From Zygnema cylindricum (Eukaryota; Streptophyta; Zygnematophyceae; Zygnematales; Zygnemataceae): a stretch of 64,000 nt of DNA. The notes below the pieces were generated by a model, which was not told the origin of the DNA, ran no database searches, and saw nothing but the letters and a program-made list of their open reading frames with translations. Of the stretch, positions 45,183 through 56,131 are shown one piece after another (positions within the stretch are counted from its first letter, which is position 1; each line of letters starts with the position of its first letter). Both the position numbers and the translations under genes were made by a program. The stretch spans positions 227,496 to 291,495 of the forward strand of contig JBBHKE010000396.1 in NCBI GenBank assembly GCA_037447655.1, written 5' to 3'.

Positions 45183-45525
45183 CTCCCTTTATTTTCTAGT
45201 CTTTCTTTTCTTTCGTACCACACTTCTCCCTAGAAAATGTTAATTTGGGAGAAGTAACCGGCTTAGTGATCATATTTGCTACCATCTCTCCATCCGGTCT
45301 ATATTCCAATTTTTTTTTTTTTCTGAACTTTCTCTGTAACAAAGCTCAAACATTTATCCATATGCTTTCTTTTAAAGTGATGCTTAGGATTTGCTGCAAA
45401 TGCAATGCAGCTTGATTGTCACTAAATATTTTTTGCACTCCACTTTTCATATATCCCAGTTTTTGAAGCCAAGATTTCACCCAAATCAATTTTTTCACAA
45501 TCGAACTAGAGGCCATATACGCATC
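45183..45525 (-). pseudogene. CopA-4 RNase H end
   Basis: Reads AYMASSSIVKKLIWVKSWLQKLGYMKSGVQKIFSDNQAA, then a frameshifted HHFKRKHMD region and a poly-T patch, ending at the polypurine tract. Cut at 45526 by the CopA-5 LTR. Confidence 0.82.
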
Positions 45526-45877
45526 TGCGATTTTGTGTCCTCCATTGGACCACAAAATTCAAGAAGCCTCTAGATAGTTGTTAACTAACCCAATTTCAAT
45601 GGCAACCACTGCTGCCCAAGAAAACAAGTTGACAATCTGACTGCACCTTTGTGCAACTTGGATCCCCTGAGTTTGTAGGAAAAAAAATCTTTGAAAACGC
45701 CCAACCAGGCAAATCGTTATGAGGCAGCAAAAAATGCCAAATTGTACAAATTCTCACAAGGAGAGGTGACTACCTACCAAAATTTACAAAGTCTTAATCC
45801 CCTCTCACAACCCCTATCTACTGAAAGTACAAAACAATCATATGACTATGCAGTATAGAAAAGTACTACTTCCGGTG

Positions 45878-46267
45878 TGTAGAAATTAAAGGTCCATTTT
45901 TTAGTATTTTCTAAGTCTAAATAGAAATATAGAAAGAAGCCGAGGCAGTCTACCTCTAACTTCTCTCTCCAACTCTCAAACTTGTCGCAGTCACTGCGAA
46001 ATTGGAGATAAAACCCTCTCTCCCATAAAGCTTCTGTACAAAAGGTAAACTTTGACCCTCCATAACTTACTGCTCAAGGGAGCAAATTGAGAGATTCTTT
46101 TTGCTATAGACTCAAGGGAGTCTTGCCTTCACAGGGGTGCATGTGGTTAGAATTTTTGTCTGTCAGGGTGGCAGTTTTTTTTGCTGAAACACAAAGGGGT
46201 CAGAGTTATCCTAGAGGCTTTTTGGAAGCTGTCCACTCTGAGGACTTATGGAGGTCTCACAGTTTCA
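45878..46267 (+). repeat. Solo CopA LTR, internally deleted, CGGTG target duplication
   Basis: Only 390 bp: the U3 start to the ACTTGTCGCAGTCACTG hairpin, then a deletion of about 650 bp, then the complete U5 hairpin region. Flanked by CGGTG (45873-45877, 46268-46272). Confidence 0.85.
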
Positions 46268-46640
46268 CGGTGTACTTTCTGTAAGGCCTATGTACATCAA
46301 AGCCATTAAGTGGACTCGTGTCCACATCTTACTTGTCCGTACGTTCGTGAGAATTCCCGCGACCAAATGACATCTCTCTCCGTGGCGCTAGGTCATGCCA
46401 CGTCATAAAACGCCAAAGTGAATATTCCAGAATCTCAACGATGATGTGCGCCGTCGGATGAAAACGTGCATTCACTGTTAAACGTCGAAAACAAATGTCG
46501 GTTTATTTGTTTCGTGTGGTATTATGTTCGCACTGAATTTAACTAGTACTATGTCCTTGCAGTTGTATTTGCGTTAATCGACTTATCGATTGTAACATAG
46601 TTTAAGTATTAATCATACCCTATTATTCTAACAAACTTCA

Positions 46641-46714
46641 ACGATAGACTAGTTAGAGCTAATGGCTACGGCTCGCTCTGCCGGTCGGGGGTTTGAGTCC
46701 TGCCAAACTCAACC
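46641..46714 (+). other. tRNA-like module in CopA-5 LTR (antisense)
   Basis: CTAGTTAGAGCTAATGG resembles an A box, and GGTTTGAGTCCTGCC is a near-consensus B box. Same type as 54311-54385 and 59671-59746. Confidence 0.6.
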
Positions 46715-46914
46715 TTTTGTTCAGAGTGACATAGTCACTCTTTAGTCTTGTTTATTAAGTTGAGGCAGCCATGGCTTAACTCATGTTTCTCTCTCTCTCC
46801 CTCTATGACTACAACAAGTATGGGGGACAGAGAGGAAAGGTAGAAACAAGCTGCCTACTCTTTTTTCCTATTATAGACCTAGAAAATATCTTTTAAATTT
46901 AGTGATTTTCAACA

Positions 46915-48960
46915 CTCCCCTTACTTTCTAGTCTAGTTTTAATTTTTCTTTAAGTGCACCTTTTTCTCTGCAATATTTTAATTTGGGAGAGGGCACAGGT
47001 TTGGTCTTAATGTCAGCCACCATTTCTTCATCGATCCTATACACAAGATTTACAATTTTATTTTCAACTTTCTCCCTTACATAGCTCAATCCTATATCCA
47101 TATGTTTAGCTTTGAAATGATGTTTTGGATTGGCTACAATTGCACTGGCAGCCTGATTATCGCAAAACACTTCATGCACTCCTTCCTTCATATAACCTAG
47201 TTCTTGCAACAAGGACTTCACCCACATCAATTCTTTCACAGCAGAACATGAAGCGATATACTCAACCTCGATAGTAGACTGAGCAACCACCTTTGGTTGC
47301 CTACTGCTCCAACAGCAAGCACCTTCTCCCACATACAACACATATCCAAAAGTGCATCTTCTCATAGTTACATCCCTATAACTGGCATCACTCCAAGTAG
47401 TGATATTAGTATTCTCCTCTCCGAAATGCAGCATATCTCTGTAGTAACCATCAGATATCTCATGAAAATCTTGGTTGCCTCCCAATCTCTCTTCCTACGA
47501 TCGTTAAAACTCCTACTAAGGACTCCTACTGCTGTCCCTATGTCCGGCCTTGTACAGTTCATAAAGTAGATCAAGCTTCCTACGACCTGTAAATAATAAA
47601 TAGACTTCATAAACTCTCTCTTCTTTGGACTCATCTGATCATATAAGATTATCACTCCACCTTCTACACTCCCATCATTTACTTTCTTCAAGTCCATGGA
47701 AGTGGTATTAGTGTTTGCTTTCTCAATCTGGAATTTCTCAAGCATATTTCCTATTGTTTTTTTCTGAGTGAGTCTAATGATCCTTTTCCCCCTATCTCTT
47801 TCCATTTGAATTCCCAAGATATATCTTGCCTCCCCTAAATCCTTCATGTCAAATTTACTTCTTAGATCTTTTTTTAACTTATTGATCTTTTTTAAAGACT
47901 TGCTTAATACCAGCACATCATCTATATAAATTGCAATAAAGATCACACCATTCTCATCAAGAAACATATAGATAGAATGGTCGGAGCTGATCCGGATATA
48001 TATGAGATCAGTGAGAAACTCATCTAGTTTTATATTCCACTCTCAAGGAGCCTACTTAAGTCCATATAAGGACTTTATGTGCCTGCAGACTTTGCTCTCT
48101 TACCTAGCCTCCACAATCCCTTCCGGTTGCAGCATGAAGATTTCTTCCTCTCACTCACCATTAAGAAAGGCGGTCTTAATATCCATCTGATGGATTTCCA
48201 TGTCTTTCGCAGCTGCTAAACTGAGGAGAACCCTTAATGATGGGAAAACCACAACCGGTGCAAATGTCTCCTCATATTCAATCCCCTCCTTTTTGGTGAA
48301 CCCCTTTGCAACCAAGAGAGCCTAATGGTATTATCTGGGTTTAGTTTTAGTTTAAATACCCATTTACAGCCAATAGGTTTTTTTTGTCTGGAAGATAATG
48401 CGCTGGTTCCCAAGTATTTGCTTCCATGATGGAAGCCATCTCATCATTTATAGCTCAAATCGAACTGTCTTTTTCAGGGCTGTTCACAGCCGTCAAGTAT
48501 GACAGAGGCTCATCAGGATTAGATAGCTTAGTTACCTTATGAGCAGCATGTTTTTCTTGTATCCTTTTGCTGCTCCTTTTGAACTAAATAGAGGGAAGTC
48601 TTGGGTTTCTCCTTATTGTCTCATTCTCTCCCCTATCCATGGATAATGGTTCCAGTTCCTCCTCTTCTGTCTCCTCGAAGTCCATGGGTATATGTGAGGT
48701 ATCTAGTATCTCTCTTGTATCTTCGATCTCCCTTGAATCTACAATCACGGTCTCTCTTATGTCCTTTTTTGGAAAAACAATGGTCTCCTCACTTTCGGAC
48801 TCAAACCTGATTCTTATCTTCTTAGTATATTTGAAGGGGTCAATTGACTTTCCTTCATCCATGACAACTATGTGTTTCACCAGAATGATATCTTGCTTTG
48901 CTAAGTTATAGACTCTATATCCCTTAACATCCTCATCATATCCCACAAAATATCCAGGTA
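46915..48960 (-). pseudogene. CopA-5 integrase end, RT and RNase H
   Basis: From PGYFVGYDEDVKGYRVYNLAKQDIILVKH (integrase end, cut at 48961) through the acidic linker (RRNPRLPSI) and a decayed RT start (48000-48500) to YIDDVLVLSKSLKKINKLK (about 47905-47930, YIDD variant), ARYILGIQMERDRGKR, IYFMNCTRPDIGTAVGVLSRS, then RNase H NTNITTWSDASYRDVTMRRC, EVFCDNQAASAIVANPKHHFKAKHMDIGLSYVREKVENK. Frameshifts near 47470 and 48300. Polypurine tract AAGTAAGGGGAG precedes the LTR. Confidence 0.9.
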
Positions 48961-49908
48961 CTCGAAGAAGCACCACAGACTACCCCACAAACAGTTGTAT
49001 TTCAGACATCATTGATTACTCCACAATAAACAAAATCACCTTAAACAACATCAATGGGCAGCATACTATAGACACTATAAACTCCCAAAGTTACACCCAA
49101 ATCCACCAAGGAACATAGAAGATACAAGCTGCAGTGTTTCCCAAAAAAAACTAACGGCTTTACAATCTAACCACGTAGACTACTCACAGAATCTCACAAA
49201 GATAACAGAATAAAATGAAATTGTACACACATATAAAAATCTATATTATAAAATAATTTCACAAAGTTTCTCATGAAAACACCAAACAGAGTGATCACAC
49301 CAACAACTCAAAGATGCAGAAAACATTCTAACATTGCTTTGATAAACTTGACTGTGATAATCAAAATAATCTGAGTCCTACAAGTTATACTGAGAGAGTC
49401 CAATACTGGATGTACGGAGACATACCAGCTTTACGTTACCTACCACCTACCTAACTTAATGTGAGTATACCCGAATAATTCGAGGTATGTAAGAATGACT
49501 AAACCTACACTAATAAACAAATTAGCAAAAAGACAACCTCTGTTGCATAGAATATTTACACCGACACGATCCATATCAACCGCAGAAACGTTGTCGCTTT
49601 CTGGTCCATATTCAACATAGCCGCAACTTCGTCACAGCTGCGTTGTCTGATTCAAAGTACATTTGTTTAAAATAGATGCGCTGTACCGGCGGCGTATATT
49701 TGAACATTTTGAACCGGATCGCTTTGCGATCCACCGTCCATTTCTCAATGCTTAGTCACCCCACTCAAAGAGTATCTTACGTCACTTTAGTTATATCACT
49801 ACGTTCGCTCCCCCAATCCGTGAATAAATTCCATCCTCTATATTAAACCCAGTTAGCAATTACGCACAAATTGTCGCGTACGTACGAAACTGACTTTTCA
49901 AAACAACA
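48961..49908 (-). repeat. CopB LTR, U5 end truncated
   Basis: Minus strand starts TGTTGTTTTGAAAAGTCAG, matching the start of 21430-22876, and ends in a region similar to 30500-30560. GATCGCTTTGCGATCC palindrome near 49720. The Gag-start end is missing at the 48961 junction with CopA-5. Confidence 0.75.
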
Positions 49909-50040
49909 CTCCCCCAAAAATTTAGTTTCGTGCACCCAAAAAAATATGCAGCGTGTAATGACATGCTGCTACGTTGTGCTAGTTTGATATCGTAGCGCAG
50001 TATGAAACCAAAATGCAGCGTGTACTGCAGCGGAAATTCG
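49909..50040 (-). promoter_or_regulatory. CopB polypurine tract and 3' untranslated region
   Basis: Minus strand TTTTTGGGGGAG next to the LTR start, then about 100 bp of CopB 3' untranslated sequence. The coding part of this CopB copy is absent; at 50041 CopA-6 begins. Confidence 0.55.
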
Positions 50041-50256
50041 AGTGATAACTCTACCCGAAGCGGAAGATGTGGTGGAAATTGATTCGGAATTAAGGGACAG
50101 GGGAGAAGCCAAGATTGTTCGAAAAACCCACTGGAACCATCTATTCCGGCCACAAATTTTGAGGGAGGAAAGAGAAGTAGCAAAAGGTTTTAAAAAAAAT
50201 AGGTTAATAACAAGGTAATAAAACTATCTCATTTAGATGAGCCTCAGACTTATAAA
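50041..50256 (+). pseudogene. CopA-6 integrase-RT linker
   Basis: EAEDVVEIDSELRDRGEAKIVRK, then NPRLPSI-like and REEREVAKGF in another frame, and VTKLSHLDEPQTYK. Interrupted after ATAAA by a solo CopB LTR and resumes at 50995. Confidence 0.78.
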
Positions 50257-50994
50257 TGTTGTTCTGACAGAATTACTGGCACTGAAGATGAAGAAGATGC
50301 AGCAGTAGTCATCGTAGAACAAATCAAGAGAGGAAGCTTCCACAAATACCGATGGCTGAACAGAAACTTTGACAGACTATAACTTTCAGAAAAACGCTCT
50401 AAACGTCCTGAAAATTTGCCACAATGTAGCTAACATACAAAAGAACACACACACAAAATTTCAATTAATTCCGCTCACAAATCTGTGAGATATGTAGAAA
50501 TGAAATTACATAAAACTGAGTGTACAGTTTTCATATCATTTGTTCCTAAAAATCAAATTCACTAAGTCCTACTTTTATACACCGAAACTACACTAAGCTG
50601 TACGGAGGCATTCCAGCCGTACATCTAACATTCTATCACAAATATTTACACCGAAGTTAAGACAACGTAAAGTGATAATGATCTAGTCACGCCTCGTCAC
50701 TATTTGTTGGCGGCGGCTGTCAGCGGTCCGATTAGAGGATTTGGCACCATAAGATTGACTTTACGAAGTCCAGTGGTCCTGCCGAATTTCCGTACGTCCA
50801 CGGAGGACATACTCACGCATTCTCCCAAGTGACGACACGTGTCCCAAGTGTGAATGAACCGTGAACTCCCAACTTCACTGTCACACTAATTTCGGTAAGT
50901 ACTGAACCAAACTCAACCAAAAATAGCTTAAGTCCTGAACAGCTCTCTCTCACAACTGAGGCATAAAGAGGACTAAAGCTTTCTAAAAACAAAA
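50257..50994 (-). repeat. Solo CopB LTR with ATAAA target duplication
   Basis: 738 bp, flanked by ATAAA (50252-50256, 50995-50999). The minus strand ends in the Gag start MTTAASSSSSVPVILSEQ. The right terminal ACAACA has become ACAAAA. Confidence 0.87.
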
Positions 50995-52597
50995 ATAAAG
51001 AGGCGATGAATTGTCCGCAAAGGAACCGGTGGAAGACAGCCCTCAATGAGGAGATGGCCTCAAGCCGATACATGGGAGTTGGTGGATTGTCCACCTAACC
51101 GAAAACCATTCGGTTGGAAATTGGTTTTCAAATTAAAACTGAACCCAGATAACACAATCAAGCGCTACAAGGCCTAATTAGTGGCAAAGGGATTTACACA
51201 GAAAGTGGGAATCGACTACAAGGAAACCTTTGCTCCATTCGTCAGATTTCCCTTTTTCCGCATACTTCTCAGTCTGGCAGCAGCGGAAGACATTCCGCAT
51301 ACTTCTCAGTTTGGCAGCAGCGAATGACATAAAAGTGCACCAGATGGACATCAAGACAACCTTTTTGCATGGAGAATTGGAAGAGGAGATCATCATGCGA
51401 CAACCCGAAGGATTTATAGAGGAAGGAGAGGAGAGTAAGGTATGGCGGTTGATTAAATCTCTTTATGGTTTGAAACACGCCCCCCGAGAGTGGAATAAGA
51501 AGCTTGATGAGTTTATTACCGGTCTGGAATTTTTCCGGATCAGCTCTGATCACTCAATCTATGTTTTCGAGGATGAGGAAGGTGTTATTTTTATTACAAT
51601 TTATGTTGATGATTTGCTTGTTTAAAGTAAATCAATGGACAAAATTAATAAAATAAAAAACGATCTTAAGGGGAAATTTGAGATGAAGGATATAGGGGAG
51701 GCAAGATATCTATTGGGAATTCAAGTAGAAAAAGATTGAGAAAGAAAAATTATAAGATTGACTCTGAAAGAAGCAATAGAGAACATGTTCGAAAAGTTTC
51801 AGATTGGTAAAGCTAATAGTTGTACAACTCTAATGGAGTTAAAGAAGGGAAATGAGAGGAGTGTGGAAGAAGAATTCATAATCTTAGACAAGGAATTAGG
51901 TTCTGAAGAACAGAAATTGATGAACACTATTCGTTACAGCCAAGTAGTGGGAAGCCTAATTTGTTTTATGAATTCTACTTGGCGGAATTTTGCTGCAGCT
52001 GTGGGAGTGCTGAGTAGAAGTCTAAATGCACCCACTAAGAGAGATTGGGATGTAGCTAACAGGGTCCTTAGATATTTGATAGGAACTAGGGATCTATGGT
52101 TGCATTTGGGTGGGGAGAATACTGACATCGCTACTTGGAGTGATGCCAGTTAGGGTGATGCTCCGATGAGGAGATGTACTTCTAGATATGTATTATATGT
52201 GGGTGATAGGGCTTGTTGTTGGAGCAGCAAACAGCAAAAGGTTATTGCTCAGTCCACCATGGAGGCTGAGTATATGGCCTCTTGCTCCGCTGTAAAAGAA
52301 TTGATGTGGGTCAAGTGTTTGCTTGGTGAGCATGGTCACGTTAAGAGTGGTGTGCAGAATTGTTTTTGTGATATTCAGGCAGTAATCGCTATTTTTGCCA
52401 ATCCTAAACTTCACTTTAAAGCCAAACACATGGACATTAGACTCAGCTTTGTTAGAGAGAAGGTAGAGAACAAAATAATCAATTTAGAGTACAAAATAGA
52501 TAGCGAGATGGTAGCGGATATGATGACCAAACCTGTGTCTTCCCCTAAGCTAATTTTTTCCAAAGAGAAGTGTGGTCTCAAACTAAAGAGTGACTAG
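50995..52597 (+). pseudogene. CopA-6 RT and RNase H
   Basis: CPQRNRWKTALNEEMA; RT start decayed; a 37-bp direct duplication at 51258-51330 repeats the ILLSLAAA codons; [34 protein letters not shown] then a TAA (51623-51625); IRLTLKEAIENMFEKFQIGKANSCTT; VLSRSLNAPTKRDWD; RNase H NTDIATWSDAS, stop, DAPMRRCTSRYVLYVGD, and CDIQAVIAI where the usual CDNQ Asn is Ile, ending KEKCGLKLKSD. YVDD motif intact. Confidence 0.9.
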
Positions 52598-52610
52598 AAA
52601 ATAAGGGGAG
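52598..52610 (+). promoter_or_regulatory. CopA-6 polypurine tract
   Basis: GAAAATAAGGGGAG before the LTR start TGTAGAAATT. Confidence 0.8.
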
Positions 52611-53544
52611 TGTAGAAATTAATTGTTCTTTTAGTATTTTCTAGGTTTTGTTAAAGATAAAATGCAGAAATAGAGCAGAGGCAGTTTGCCTCTAACTCCT
52701 CTCCTTAGCTCCCACACTTGTCGTATTCACTGAGAGTTGGAGAGGGAGCTAAAGCCATGGATGCCTAAGATATCCATAGGGAGGTAGGCAAGAGTGTGAT
52801 AGTTTTTACTAAAATATAACTTGATCGCGCAGGGTTTGATCCCGCCACTTGCCGACTAATAAAGTTACCTGTAGCCGATAACTTCAACCAATTCTGTTAG
52901 ATATAGCGGTATACGATAAAGGGTTTAATAGGTATTTAAATGTTATCATGTAGATAAGCTCATAATACAAAATCATAGAACATAGATTCATTTTGCATTG
53001 TACGGAGTACGGAACATTACAAAACAGGTATCTCACATTTGTTTCAAACTTGAAACATATATCACGCAAATATTTATTACAGCTAAGATTGAAATCCGGT
53101 TTGATCGGACAGCCGCGAATGATGTCGAGATCGCGGAATATGATTTTGACGATTTAGGGTCACCGCCACATCGACTGACATGTGGAACAACCACATTGGA
53201 TCGCGATATCTCCGGGGATTAAAAGAGGGAATCCCTATATGACATCAGTCGATGATTTCACGATGTCGTACAATGTCCGTATAGAAAGTACATCGGCACC
53301 TGTACCTTTCCGTACAACACAATATTTTGATTGGTGCCGTACGTTACTAGATAGAGTTTAAAAGAGGGATAGGACTTAGAAAATTTGAAGAGATATGACC
53401 CTCTCTCCCATAGAGCTCATGTACAAAATGTCAACTTTGACCTACTTTAACTTATTGCTCAATGGAGCAAATTCAGATATTCTTTTTGCTATCAACTCAC
53501 TGAAGTCTTGTCTTCACAGAGGTGAAGGTGGTCGGAGTTTATGT
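52611..53544 (+). repeat. CopA-6 3' LTR, first part
   Basis: Starts TGTAGAAATT. Carries a hairpin with a nine-base stem TTAGCTCCC/GGGAGCTAA around ACTTGTCGTATTCACTG (about 52700-52755), a minus-strand tRNA-like module (about 52815-52880), a GTAC block, and CTTCAC/GTGAAG and TGCTC/GAGCA hairpins near 53455-53530. The complete element CopA-7 is inserted after TATGT (53540-53544); the LTR continues at 59947. Confidence 0.87.
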
Positions 53545-54579
53545 TGGAATTATGTGTCCTCCATTGGACTACAAAATTCAGCAAACCTCTAGATAGTATT
53601 TAACTAACCCACTTCAAGCCACAACCACTGCTGCCCAAAAAGGCAAACTGACAATTTGACTACACCCCTGAGCAGCCTTCACTCCCCTGAGTCCGTTGCA
53701 AAAAGAATCACTGAAAACGGCCAACCAGACGATTGGTTATAGGGTGGCAAAGATGCCAATTTATACAAACTCTCAAAGAGAGAGTGAGGACTATCTACCT
53801 GATTTTTCCTAAAACCTAGTTTTTCCTAGTTCTCCCTCACAACCCTTGGCTACTGCCCATACAAACCAATCAGAATAGTGTACACTACCAAAAAGTACTA
53901 CTGCCGATGTACTTTCTGTACGGCCTCTGTACGACAAGGCCATTAGGCGGACGCGTGTCTATTTTCCACTCGTCCGTACGTTCCTCGGAATTCCCGCAAC
54001 CGAATGTCATCTCTCCACGTGGCGCCAAGTCATGCCACGTCACTAAATGCCAAAGTGACCATTCCGGGATTTTGGCGATGATGTGCGCCGTTAGATTTGA
54101 CGAGATATGGAATCTCATCCGTAATATAAACTTGCAAAATATTTGTTTCGTTGTCGCAACAAAATGCGCAATATTCGTTTCAATTTAGTACTGTACTTTG
54201 TATTTCGTAAAACTGTATCTATGCGTGTCGTAAAGAGTTTCAGTTAAATGATTTCTGTATAACACAATAGTTTAAGTATTAATTAAACCCTATATCTCCT
54301 AACGGATTTCTACGACAGACTGGTTAGAGCTAACGACTACGCCGCGCTCTGCCGGTCAGGGGTTCGAGTCCTGCCGGACTCAACCTTTTGTTGGGAGTGA
54401 TTTAAGTCACTCATTAGTCCTTCCTATGGAGTTGAGGCAGCCAGGCTCCATCGCCCTCTCTCTCCTTCAGTGACTACAACAAGTATGGGGGTAAGAGAGC
54501 AGGCTGCCTACATTTTCTTTATATGTTTTCGGCTAATTAATTTAGACCTAGAAAATACAAAAAACTACTTATTTCAACA
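53545..54579 (-). repeat. CopA-7 3' LTR
   Basis: 1035 bp, TGGAATTATG to TTTCAACA on the plus strand. tRNA-like module 54311-54385, conserved AGTGACTACAACAAGTATG near 54470, GTAC cluster near 53890-53990. Confidence 0.92.
54311..54385 (+). other. tRNA-like module in CopA-7 3' LTR (antisense)
   Basis: A-box-like TGGTTAGAGC (54321-54330) and a perfect B-box consensus GGTTCGAGTCC (54361-54371) inside a paired T-arm CAGG/CCTG. No paired acceptor stem, so not a working tRNA. A T run downstream (about 54515) could end a pol III transcript. Confidence 0.62.
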
Positions 54580-54615
54580 CTCCTCTTATTTTCTAGTCTA
54601 ATCTTTACTTTTCTT

Positions 54616-55062
54616 TTAATACACATTTTCCCTACAGTATTTTAACTTTGGAGAGGGCACAGGTTTGGTCATCATGTCAGCCACCATTTCTTCATCAGAT
54701 CTATATACAAGATTCACTATTTTATTCTCCACTTTTTTGCTTACAAAACTTAATCTTATGTCCATATGTTTAGCCTTCCAACGGTGTTTTGGATTGGCTG
54801 CAATTGCTATGGCCGCTTGATTATCACAAAACACTTCATGCACTCCCTCCTTCATATACCTCAATTCTTGCAGCAAAGACTTGACCCACATCAACTCTTT
54901 CACAGCAAAATAAAAGGCCATGTACTCAGCCTCCATAGTGGACTGAGCAACCACCTTTTGTTGCTTACTGCTCCAACAGCAAGCACCTTCCCCAACAAAC
55001 AACACATACCCAGAAGTGCATCGTCTCAAAGGTGCGTCCCCATCTGGCGTCACTCGAAGTAG
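54616..55062 (-). pseudogene. CopA-7 RNase H
   Basis: GDAPLRRCTSGYVLFVGEGACCWSSKQQKVVAQSTMEAEYMAFYFAVKELMWVKSLLQELRYMKEGVHEVFCDNQAAIAIAANPKHRWKAKHMDIRLSFVSKKVENK, ending PSPKLKYCRENVY. Overlaps the RT frame end because of a frameshift near 55040. Confidence 0.92.
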
Positions 55063-56131
55063 TGATGTCAGTGTGCTTCCCTCCCAAATGCAACCATAAC
55101 TCTGTAGTTCCCACCAGATATCTCATGACTCTCTTGGCAGCCTCCCAGTCTCTCTTCTTAGGATCATTAAGACTCCTACTGAGTACTCCAACTGCTGCCG
55201 CTATGTCCGGCCTGGTACACTTCCTAAAATAGATTAAACTTCCTACGACCTGTCTATAGGGGATAGACTTCATAAACTCTCTCTCCTCTGGACTCATCTT
55301 ATAGTCTAAGATCATCACACCTCCTTCTACACTCCCATCACTTACTTTTTGCAAGTCCATGGGAGTAGTAGAACTGTTAGCATTTTCCATCTGGAATTTC
55401 TCAAGCATATTTCCTATTGTTTCTTTCTGAGTAAGTCTGATGATCTTCTTCCGCCTATCTCTCTCCATTTGGATCCCCAAAATATATTTTGCCTCCCCTA
55501 AATCCTTCATATCAAATCCGCCTCTAAGATCTTTCTTTAGCATATTGATCTTCTCCAAAAACTTAGTTAACACAAGCAGATCATCCACATAAATTGCAAT
55601 AAAAATTACACCATTCTCAACTTCAAACATATAGATAGAATGGTTAGAGTTGATACGGATATATCCCAGATTGGTGAAAAACTCATCTAGTTTCTTATTC
55701 CACTGTCGGGGAGCTTGCTTCAGTCCATATAAGGATTTTGTGAGCATGCAAACTTTGCTCTCTTCTCCTTCTTCCATGAACCCCTCGGGTTGCCTCATGA
55801 AAATTTCTTCCTCTAACTCACTTTTAAGAAAAGTTGTCTTAATGTCCATTTGATGGATTTCCATGTCTTCCGCTGCTGCTAGACTGAGGAAAATCCTTAC
55901 TGAGGGGAACCGAACAACTGGAGCAAAGGTCTCCTCATAGTCAATCCCCTCCTTTTGGGTGAACTCCTTCGCTACCAATCAAGCCTTATATCTCTCAATG
56001 GTATAATCTGGGTTCAGTTTTAGTTTAAATACCCATTTACACCCAATACCATTTCTGTCTGGGGGGCAATCAGCTAGTTCCCAAGTATTTGCTTCCATGA
56101 TAGAAGCCATCTCATCATTTATGGCTCTAAT
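55040..56131 (-). pseudogene. CopA-7 reverse transcriptase
   Basis: Open from 55978: [106 protein letters not shown] (YVDD intact, about 55580-55595), AKYILGIQMERDRRKKIIRL, RPDIAAAVGVLSRSLNDPKKRDWEAAKRVMRYL and WLHLGGKHTDITTSSDA. The first RT codons (55980-56130) carry stops. Confidence 0.92.

Larger units (their letters stand above)
45526..46914 (-). repeat. CopA-5 3' LTR (interrupted)
   Basis: Parts 45526-45877 and 46273-46914, about 1 kb together, same subfamily as the CopA-7 LTRs. Terminal hairpin ATTTTGT/ACAAAAT at 45530-45560 with ATGGAGG in the loop (minus strand). tRNA-like module 46641-46714. Ends TTTTCAACA. Confidence 0.85.

Noticed and set aside
54311-54385. tRNA-like modules as genuine tRNA genes
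   Set aside because: Acceptor and D stems do not pair and the modules sit inside every LTR; they are described as LTR modules instead.
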